This document shows positions 44,909 through 64,000 of a stretch of DNA of 64,000 nt, piece by piece. A program made the position numbers and the translations under genes. This DNA comes from Actinostola sp. cb2023 (Eukaryota; Cnidaria; Anthozoa; Actiniaria; Actinostolidae). The stretch is from positions 203,501 to 267,500 of the forward strand of contig JAUJYZ010000098.1 of assembly GCA_033675265.1 (NCBI GenBank), written 5' to 3'. The notes beneath the pieces are model-generated. The model had not been told where the DNA came from, did not search any database, and worked only from the letters and a program-made list of their open reading frames with translations. Numbering within the stretch: the stretch's first letter is position 1; each line of letters opens with the position of its first letter.

Positions 44909-45536
44909 ACACTTTCTGATGAGATAATCAAAATGTTTAGATAGAGATGAAGTTAGTACCATCAGTCAGTTGAGAGGTTCCTTGTTGAAGTGTGATTTTC
45001 GATCACTGACAAAACTGAACTACACAAGTCAAATAGCTCAGTCATAACTTATGAAAACTGATTTGCTAAGGATTATTAAGCAGCCCTTCTGCCCTAGTAT
45101 AGGCAAGTGCTTTTATTAGAGAACAGTTAGAGCAAATACTACGTAAAAACCTTGACAAAAAGTACTTTTAGTCAAGTTGCTTTTCAACAAAACTTTCTTG
45201 TGTCGAGCCCAACATGCAATTCATCTTTTCTGATGAGATAATCAAAATGTTTAGATAGAGATGAAGTTAGTACCATCAGTCAGTTGAGAGGTTCCTTGTT
45301 GAAGTGTGATTTTCGATCACTGACAAAACTGAACTACACAAGTCAAATAGCTCAGTCATAACTTATGAAAACTGATTTGCTAAGGATTATTAAGCAGCCC
45401 TTCTGCCCTAGTATAGGCAAGTGCTTTTATTAGAGAACAGTTAGAGCAAATACTACGTAAAAACCTTGACAAAAAGTACTTTTAGTCAAGTTGCTTTTCA
45501 ACAAAACTTTCTTGTGTCGAGCCCAACATGCAATTC
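44909..45536. repeat. 314-bp tandem duplication
   Basis: TTTCTGATGAGATAATCAAA begins at 44913 and again at 45227. Both units run on to GTCGAGCCCAACATGCAATTC and look identical by eye. Very recent duplication or assembly artefact. The unit has no long frame. Confidence 0.92.
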
Positions 45537-45866
45537 TCCACCATTCAAAATGAAAAAGAACTACTTTAAAACCGTCCAGTTTCTTCTAAAGTTACTCATA
45601 GTTAACATGACTGTGGACTCCTCAACTTACCATGAATAAGGAATATAATCCAAACGTTTACACCGAAAAAATCATGTTTTGTTTCATCAACTTCTCCGCC
45701 ATTTTTCAAAACTTCAGCTACTTCACCCTGGGTACCCCCCACGGGCCTGTAGCGTGCGACGACTTCGGCTCTTCGGCTCACGGAAAAGTGCACCACTGAA
45801 CTGCGGCGCACATCAGGCCATGATACGCCATCAGTTTCACACCTTGTGTAAATATACACATTGCTG

Positions 45867-46220
45867 CACAGGCAGCCCAACCATTCCTTTTGAGGCTACT
45901 AAATAATTCAATAAAAATGTTATTTGCGTCTTTTTTTTGATGGGTTTCCTGTGGTAGAGCGCGCGCGCGCAATACGTAAGGTTGGGTTCCCTGTGCATAA
46001 ACATGTATTATGTTGGGATCCCTGTGTTACTGCGGGACGCGCGGGATGCGCACAGGGAACCCAATATTATACGGTACTCAACACAGGGAACCCAACATAT
46101 CTACGTATTATATATTGCGCGAGCGCGCGCTCTACCACAGGAAACACATCAAAAAGAGACGCAAATATCATTTTATTGAATTATTTAGTAGCCTCAAAAG
46201 GAATGGTTGGGCTGCCTGTG
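45867..46220. mobile_element. Inner CACAGG foldback element, TSD ATTGCTG
   Basis: A 354-bp palindrome with ends CACAGGCAGCCCAACCATTC and GAATGGTTGGGCTGCCTGTG. ATTGCTG is duplicated at 45860-45866 and 46221-46227. GCGCGC tracts and several internal CCTGTG motifs lie in each arm. It is the innermost of three nested copies. Confidence 0.9.
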
Positions 46221-46519
46221 ATTGCTGCGGGCGCATCCCGCAGGACGTACACAGGGATCCCAACATTATACCTTACTCAACACAGGAAGCCCAATATAAT
46301 ACCTTACTCAACACAGGAAGCCCAATATAATACGTATTGTGCACACGCGCTCTACCACAGGAAACCCATCAAAAAAAGACGCGCGCATACAAATATATTT
46401 TTATTTATTATTAGTAGCCTCAAAAACAATGGTTGGGCTGCCTGTGGTACTGCGGGACGCGGGGGACGCACACAGGGAGCCCAACATTATACGGTACTCA
46501 ACACAGGGAACCCAACATA

Positions 46520-46726
46520 GAGTCGTTTTCGTATGAGTGGGAAACCTACGGTACGGAGTTACAGTCACGGTACGGAATCGAATACATTGTATTCAACCAA
46601 TCACAGCGCGCGAAATCATTGCTCAACCAATCAGAATGCTTGGATACCGCACGATGATGGCGCGATACGGTCACTGCACGGCACGAACCGTACCGTAACT
46701 ACTTCCCACTCATACGAAAACGACTC
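46520..46726. mobile_element. GAGTCG MITE inserted in a foldback arm
   Basis: GAGTCGTTTTCGTATGAG to CTCATACGAAAACGACTC with TA at 46518-46519 and 46727-46728. The uninterrupted version of the target, CCCAACATATCTACGTATTA, is present at 46091-46110, so the TA duplication is directly shown. Confidence 0.92.
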
Positions 46727-46835
46727 TATCTACGTATTATATATTGCGCGCGCGCTCTACCACAGGAAACCCATCAAAAAAAGAGGCAAATATCATTTTA
46801 TTGAATTATTTAGTGGAATGGTTGGGCTGCCTGTG

Positions 46836-47042
46836 TCCAGTCCAGTCCAATCCAGTCCAATCCAGTCCAATCCAGTCCAATCCAGTCCAATCCAGTCCAA
46901 TCCAGTCCAATCCAGTCCAATTTCCAGTCCAATTCCATCCAGTCCAATTCCATCAAGTCCAATTCCATCAAGTCCAATTCCAACCAGTCCAATTCAATCC
47001 AGTCCAGTCCAGTCCACTCCAGTCCAATTCAATCCAGTCCAG
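46836..47042. repeat. (TCCAG)n-type microsatellite, right part
   Basis: Imperfect TCCAGTCCAA units immediately after the end of the outer foldback element, same strand as the tract at 43006-43258. Proline/serine-rich frames here are compositional. Confidence 0.9.
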
Positions 47043-47149
47043 TTATATTATACAACATGCTTCATGATTGTGATGAAATTTACAGCCGTCAAAATAATCA
47101 GAACTTTAAAAAAAAAATGATGATGTGTAGACACATGAATATACAATAC

Positions 47150-47190
47150 CAAGAGACCATTATATAATGGCATTATATAATGGTCTCCTG
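47150..47190. repeat. Short palindrome AGAGACCATTATATAATGG
   Basis: CAAGAGACCATTATATAATG then CATTATATAATGGTCTCCTG. Close relative of the palindrome at 8144-8180. Followed by four GACAATACCT units (about 47187-47222). Confidence 0.75.
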
Positions 47191-47516
47191 ACAATACCTG
47201 ACAATACCTGACAATACCTATTTGGCTAGTGTCCAAACAAATTAGGAATAGATAACCATTACTATGTGTTTATTATGTGGAGTTCTATTCAATCTTTTCC
47301 TTAGAGTTAAGGCGCGGCAAATCCATCCTTCCTGACACCATTGTCGAGACCTTCTTGACGTGTGACGTGTCCACATGACGTCAGTACATGACGTCACTCT
47401 TACGCAATGGCTGATCGCGGGCTCGCTTACATTACAACTTCCCTCGCTCGGTGGCCATTTTGAATCGAACTTGTGATCGCAGTAACAGGACGAACGTAAC
47501 TCAATTACCACCGAAA

Positions 47517-59036
<11,520 letters not shown>

Positions 59037-60593
59037 ACGACAAGTCTTCCTTATTATTATTATACAATTATGCCATTCTCACAGCCTTGAGGTCCCTAGG
59101 CACATGCCTTAAATGAAATTTAGATTTGAGGTATGTTACTAGGTTTGATTTACTGACTAGTAGGGTAGCCTAGGGTGTGGTGTGTCGCCAAGACATCCAG
59201 CCATGGGTTGGGATAGGCACAGTCAGTTACCAAGACTGTTAGGATCACTTGTGGGAGGGGAGGGTGGGATAGACTAAAACAGACAAAGTACAAAAAAAAA
59301 CAATAGCCTCAATTTCTGTACAGAGATTCTATTAGTGGCAACTGACATTCTTTCCAAGAAATGTGATTGTACATTCTGAGTGCGTTATCTTTACAAAGGT
59401 ACAAGCACTAATTTCATGATTACTATTATTGAAAATTATTTTCCAATTTATTTACTACACGATAATATACTGTCCATTAGGTCTTATCAGAATTACAGTC
59501 GCTTATGTATATGTGTAAGTTTGTATCTTACATTTGATTTCCTGGTATTATGACCATTTGGTTTTACATTCGCACCGAAACAGTGGTTTCTGTCAATGAC
59601 AACATTCCACGTCTTTCTATGGTCTACTGACGAGTTTTCTTTAGTTGAACTGAATTAGTTTTAGAGTTTCTTATCTGACAGTTTAATTGTTACAAAACAA
59701 CTGATGATTACAGTTGAATTTGTTGGCAGCCCAATGTCTTGGCATGAAAGAAAAACTCTTAACAGTCTCAATACAAGGAAAATGCCTGTATTTTATTATG
59801 TTGTATTCTCAAGGATATTCTCTCCAAATGTTTTCTTGTTTGACCCTCGTTGCTTTGCCATTTTGATGATTTGCACAGCTTTTCCTCTCTGCACGTGTTT
59901 CCTCCTGCAAAAGCATTCTCTTTCTGATATACTTTCATCTACGATAGAATATTAAATTTCTTGACTGATTCTTTGTAAAAACTAAGCTTGTTAAAAACAT
60001 CCAAAATTATCAATGATTGTAGAGTTGCTTTGCCTGAATTTTAGACTGTTAGGATTTGTCTAAAAGACGTAGAACTGCGAAAAACAGGCAAGGCTGCTCT
60101 ACTTTGTACAAATAAGAAACGATCATTCATTGCCTTAGTTTAATAAATAATAATATTCATGAAAAAAATTATCGATTCTGATTGCAGTTGAAAGGTAATT
60201 TGCGAATTACCTGCAGTGCAAATTACTTTTTTTCATGAATATTATTAAATATTATTGGTAATCATACCATTTCTCATTCAATTTAGAATAATTTGCACTT
60301 GTGTGCTCATTCAAATTATTTCCAAATTGAACTACCGGTACTAATAACATGGTATAGAATGGCTTAACTGAAAGACTTGTTGATGACAGGAGTTTGAGAC
60401 AGTCTCAAGATGCTGAGATCCTTGTTTAAAAGTCTGAGACTTGAATTTTGACATGCATTATAAGTGTTACAAACTCTTGCATGCGGGAAACTTGCCCAAA
60501 ATATGCTGGGCCATTCTATACCCTGGCTATTGCTATTATCACCCCCATCTCTTATATTACTATAAACAAACTGTGATATTACATAGAACATTA
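59037..60593. other. Downstream of SMAP; one inverted repeat, no gene
   Basis: Probably includes the SMAP 3' UTR; I could not choose a polyA site. At about 60137-60255 ATAATATTCATGAAAAAAA pairs with TTTTTTTCATGAATATTAT, a MITE-like hairpin. Confidence 0.5.
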
Positions 60594-60935
60594 TGACATG
60601 AAAGCTAGTTGTACGTACATGTATAAAACTGGATTTGACCAATAAAAGACAAAAACCAACCAAGACAAAAATTTCATGCAAATTATTTTAGATTTATTAT
60701 ATATTCCCTTCAAAATAGGCTACCAAAAAAGATAATAAATACATAAAATAAATACATACAATTTGTTATATGAGAATAAGTAATACCGTATATAAATATT
60801 AAAATATAATAATAAATCTGGTCAAATGAAAAGTTCCCCATGTGTCCAGTCATCACCACCAACCCAGAAAGGATCCTCATTAACAATAGCGCTTCCATAT
60901 ATGCGCATGCTACAGAAGTCTGAAGATGTTCCTTT
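60594..60935 (-). pseudogene. Duplicated fragment of the HIT gene's last exon with flanking sequence
   Basis: On the minus strand 60838-60935 reads CSMRIYGSAIVNEDPF, nearly the same as the end of the intact gene at about 62885-62980. Sequence at 60594-60700 (TATAAAACTGGATTTGACCA) also recurs at 61514-61640. So a block was duplicated and one copy later expanded by other insertions. No full exon remains. Confidence 0.75.
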
Positions 60936-60968
60936 AATTTTAATTTGTGTGGACGTGGAAGCCAGCTA

Positions 60969-61080
60969 GGTCTTCGTGTAGCTGCACAAAAGTCCTGGCT
61001 ATTGTTCGATTATCGTTCTATGTACTTTTTACATAAAAAAACAATAGCCAGGACAATTTGTGCAGCTACACGAAGACGTG
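60969..61080. repeat. Inverted repeat CTTCGTGTAGCTGCACAAA
   Basis: CTTCGTGTAGCTGCACAAA and CCTGGCTATTGTT pair with AACAATAGCCAGG and TTGTGCAGCTACACGAAG across a 33-bp loop. Confidence 0.8.
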
Positions 61081-61804
61081 CCAACAAAGTTTTTGGTGTT
61101 AATTGCCTTAACCACAGGTTGACCAGGCTCGATGTGGGGTTCCTGTGTTGGTTGGGGTTCCTATGGTGAATGTTTGCCGTTTTCAGGATTCGACCAGGCT
61201 TCTTTTGAAAGAGTTATTTGACATTTCTTGAATCTGTACTTTGCGAAATCTGTACAAATGCGAAATCTCGAATTCAATCGAACGCAATCACACACGATTG
61301 TATTTGATTGCATTTGGCTGAATCGAACGGCGAAATCGAATGGTAAACAAATTGTGAATTTGATTGCATTTGATTTCTGAATCGAACCCGAACGAATTGG
61401 CTAATTAAATGTTCCATTGTGTTCGATTGGCTCCAATTTTTGTGTGAATTGGATTCAATGAAATTGAACGTTCGATTTACTTCAATTGACTATGTCGGGA
61501 ATTATAAAATAACATTATGACATGAAATTAAAGCTACTAGTCATACGTACATGTACAATGTATAAAACTGGATTTGACCAATAAAAGACTAAAACCAACC
61601 AAGACAAACTTTAATTAATACAAATTATTTTAGATATATTAAACATATTAAAATAATTTAATTTAATTTTGACACAATTATTGTGTCCCGATGAAGGAAT
61701 TTAAAATTCCTAGTACTTACAATGTAAGAGTGCTGACATTAATTCATTCATTCGCATAAGATAATAAATGCAGTAGAGATGCAATCTATAGTGGGGACTG
61801 AGAT

Positions 61805-61912
61805 AGCTTGTGAACAGGCTCTCCAAGCCGAGGGGGAGGGAAAGGGAGGGGACCCTTCCTTCCCCCTCCCCTTCCCCGGCCTCCCCTTGGAGAGCCTGTT
61901 CACAGGCAAGGA
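61805..61912. repeat. G/C-rich hairpin GTGAACAGGCTCTCCAAG
   Basis: GTGAACAGGCTCTCCAAG is matched by CTTGGAGAGCCTGTTCAC, with GGAGGG and CCCTCC tracts between. A half copy (CCTGTGAACAGATCTCTCCA) lies at about 26706. Confidence 0.8.
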
Positions 61913-62106
61913 CTGAGATAAGTTAGTTCAGTAGGGTCTTACTGCATGTATAGTGTATAAAGTATAATTATTAAATTTAAAATAATAAGTTTACCAAAAA
62001 ACAGCACTGATTTTCAATCTATTTTGATAAATTTGAGCTTTTTCTTACAAAAATTGCTATGTATGAATTCATTTTAATTTGGACAGTCTGTGACGGGAAT
62101 TCTTCA

Positions 62107-62610
62107 ATTTAGAATACTAAGGGTGCATGCTGGCCCTGGGTGCAGAATACTAAGGGTGCATGCTGGCCCTGGGTGCAGAATACTAAGGGTGCATGCTGGC
62201 CCTGGGTGCAGAATACTAAGGGTGCATGCTGGCCCTGGGTGCAGAATACTAAGGGTGCATGCTGGCCCCGGGTGCAGAATACTAAGGGTGCATGCTGGCC
62301 CTGGGTGCAGAATACTAAGGGTGCATGCTGGCCCTGGGTGCAGAATACTAAGGGTGCATGCTGGTCCTGGGTGCAGAATACTAAGGGTGCATGCTGGCCC
62401 TGGGTGCAGAATACTAAGGGTTCATGCTGGCCCTGGGTGCAGAATACTAAGGGTGCATGCTGGCCCTGGGTGCAGAATACTAAGGGTGCATGCTGGCCCT
62501 GGGTGCAGAATACTAAGGGTGCATGCTGGCCCTGGGTGCAGAATACTAAGGGTGCATGCTGGCCCTGGGTGCAGAATACTAAGGGTGCATGCTGGCCTCG
62601 GGTGCACGAA
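62107..62610. repeat. 33-bp minisatellite, about 15 units
   Basis: Unit of 33 bp, AATACTAAGGGTGCATGCTG then GCCCTGGGTGCAG, repeated with very few differences. Open frames on both strands result from the 33-bp period. Confidence 0.97.
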
Positions 62611-62611
62611 A

Positions 62612-62740
62612 GGTGGTTAGCGCTATCCACCGGATAAGTCCTATCCAACATATAAAATTCATTGGATAATGCACTGCGTCGTTTTTAACCAGTGGATAGG
62701 ACTTATCCAGTGGATATAGCGCTATAACCACCTTTGGGCC
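62612..62740. mobile_element. Palindromic MITE, AGCGCTATCCACCGGATAAG
   Basis: GGTGGTTAGCGCTATCCAC and GGATAAGTCCTATCCA pair with TGGATAGGACTTATCC and GTGGATATAGCGCTATAACC. Starts right at the end of the 33-bp array. Confidence 0.75.
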
Positions 62741-62880
62741 TGGAAATTAAGACCTGATATCAAGGTAGTCCTTGTGCTTCCTGTCCGTGTTCAAGATGAT
62801 GGCTGCTTGAGTTATATTATTACAATCAGTGGACAGACAGACAGTCTGGCCAAATGGAAAGTTCCCTATGTGTCCAGCCA

Positions 62881-63744
62881 TCACCACCAACCCAGCTTCT
62901 TTGCCAAGATAAAAGGATCCTCATTAACAACAGCGCTTCCATATATGCGCATGCTACAGACGTCTGAAGATGTTCCTTTATTAATATCACCTCTGTCGAC
63001 CAAGTGAGCGATAAAAGGCATCCTACGTCCATTGGGTCCTTCCATCTTGAATCGCTTGGGTGAACCAGAGGGTGGACGCAGCTTGCCGTCCTCAAGGGGA
63101 GGAAACTGAATACAGGCATTGAAACAGTGCGAATTGAACTCGTTTACCAGCATGTCAATTGCCTTGTATACAGCAGTTTTGAAGTCGTCGGTTAAATCCC
63201 AGCAGATGACTTTGAATTCGTAGCCGCAGTATGGCGTGAGGTGGAGTAACATCCACGCATCGCCCACGGGCTGTGCAAGGTTAAGCCTGTGGTGTGCCTC
63301 GACAAAATCATCAAAATAATTATGTCCAGGGTATTCTTGAGCATAGAGCTGTGAAATCTGCTTCAAACGTTCCCAATGGCCATAGTGGAACTCCTCTGCA
63401 AGACACATGTGGGCGTGGCCATGGTGCTGGGATGCTCCTGCACGGGACCTGCAGTTCCAGGAAATGTTTGGATAGGTGAAGTTTGGGTGTTCCTCATGTG
63501 CAATGTCAAACCATCGCTTCGCCAGGTCAAACATGTCAAACACTTTAGTCTGGAAGAAAGGTCGGCATTAACGATGAATTAAGCAAACAGCCGAGTACAG
63601 TGTAAGTGTAGGTAAAGAGAGCTTTCACCTTAGTTATATGACTTGGTGCATGTTCTTTGAATACAATCATCGTATGCAATGCATCGTACTTGGCTACATT
63701 AGAAGCTGTCAGGGTTGAAGGGTTTTCCAAACGTCCAAAGAGAT
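62881..63744 (-). CDS. HIT-superfamily protein (GalT/Ap4A phosphorylase-like), last two exons
   Basis: Exons on the minus strand: 63744-63629 and 63549-62881 (TGA). Both junctions are AG/GT and in phase; earlier exons lie beyond the window. The catalytic-type motif RAGASQHHGHAHM resembles the AGASQ.H.H signature of the galactose-1-phosphate uridylyltransferase and Ap4A phosphorylase branch of the HIT fold, where the middle His is the nucleotidyl-accepting residue. The upstream exon has YDALHTMIVFKEHAPSHITK, like the core strand and helix before the motif. The C-terminal half (WMLLHLTPYCGYEFK, SMRIYGSAVVNEDPFILAKK) forms a GalT-like second half. Substrate cannot be named from sequence. A damaged copy of the terminal coding part lies at 60838-60935. 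Confidence 0.7.
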
Positions 63745-64000
63745 CTGTATAATATAAAACAATAAAGCGCACAGATACATGACATCATATCTACACTGAT
63801 AGTTACTGTGTATGTATACCTCTGTCTGAATAGCACAACTTGTGTGTGCTGCTAGTACGTGATACACTACATGAATATATATACACCTATTTCAAAAAAC
63901 GTTGTCGCGTTCTAAGCAACAAGCGTCAAGCCAAGACCGAAGTGAATGCTGGTTTTGTGTTGTCAAATTATTCAAATCAGACCTATTTTCTATGGAACGA

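Larger units (their letters stand above)
43458..46446. mobile_element. Middle foldback element, about 3 kb, TSD GTACTGC
   Basis: Starts CATAGGCAGCCCAACC (CACAGG with one change) and ends GGTTGGGCTGCCTGTG. GTACTGC is duplicated at 43451-43457 and 46447-46453. Its arms extend inward beyond the usual 180 bp: GCCGCAGTTCAGTGGTGCAC at about 44070 pairs with its reverse complement at about 45795. The interior of about 1.6 kb holds a 314-bp tandem duplication but no protein I recognise. On the minus strand a possible exon (about 45640-45830) ends at a GTAAGT donor. Confidence 0.8.
43259..46835. mobile_element. Outer CACAGG foldback element in a microsatellite
   Basis: Left arm 43259-43450 and right arm about 46454-46835, with ends CACAGGCAGCCCAACCAT and GGTTGGGCTGCCTGTG. 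Flanks CCCAGTC and TCCAGTC match 6 of 7, though in a (CAGTC)n tract this cannot be distinguished from the repeat itself. Its centre is interrupted by a second copy of the same family (43458-46446), and the right arm carries a GAGTCG MITE. Confidence 0.8.

Noticed and set aside
45778..46536. Several frames of 65-198 codons in the foldback cluster
   Set aside because: They follow the palindromic arms of the elements and repeat between copies. No protein features.
43006..47067. Ser/Pro/Val/Gln-rich frames in the CAGTC repeats
   Set aside because: Microsatellite translation only.
62090..62651. Cys/Trp/Pro-rich repeat proteins on both strands
   Set aside because: Artefact of the 33-bp minisatellite.

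Overview
This window is nuclear DNA of an animal, most likely an early-branching marine invertebrate. The genes have GT-AG introns, some several kb long, with AT-rich introns and intergenic DNA. An anthozoan cnidarian is my best guess, from the proteins and the repeat style (DIRS retroelement, tRNA-like SINEs, many palindromic MITEs). The sequence alone does not prove it.

Five protein genes are supported. (1) GLTP, glycolipid transfer protein, + strand, five exons, 503-7736. (2) Paxillin (PXN), + strand, six coding exons, 14510-23674, with LD motifs and four LIM domains. (3) A TMEM45/DUF716 membrane protein, - strand, one exon, 30499-31362. (4) SMAP-type ArfGAP, + strand, nine exons, 47517-59036. 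(5) The 3' end of a HIT-superfamily (GalT/Ap4A phosphorylase-like) gene, - strand, 62881-63744, running off the right edge. They belong to unrelated pathways (lipid transfer, focal adhesion, Arf/clathrin traffic, nucleotide chemistry), so the window is an ordinary stretch of animal chromosome rather than a functional cluster.

Most of the remaining sequence is repeats. Introns hold large minisatellites: a 36-bp array in GLTP and a 55-bp array in PXN. The 55-bp unit also forms a second, oppositely oriented array at about 8.9-9.3 kb. Between PXN and SMAP lie densely nested transposons. The dominant family is a palindromic, foldback-like element with CACAGG...CCTGTG ends and 7-bp target-site duplications. 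I count six insertions, five with an exact 7-bp duplication. One is an 8.7-kb composite (33731-42453) with about ten 204-bp direct repeats; it has swallowed a decayed DIRS-like tyrosine-recombinase retrotransposon and two further elements. Another set (43259-46835) is three copies inserted inside one another, within a (CAGTC)n microsatellite. A MULE-like element at 32795-33669 (92-bp inverted repeats, 9-bp duplication) carries the start of a RecQ-like helicase gene.

The clearest candidates for something undescribed are the 7-bp-TSD foldback family with its tandem-array growth, and the helicase-fragment capture. No transposase gene for either was found in the window. All exon boundaries and repeat ends were read by eye.
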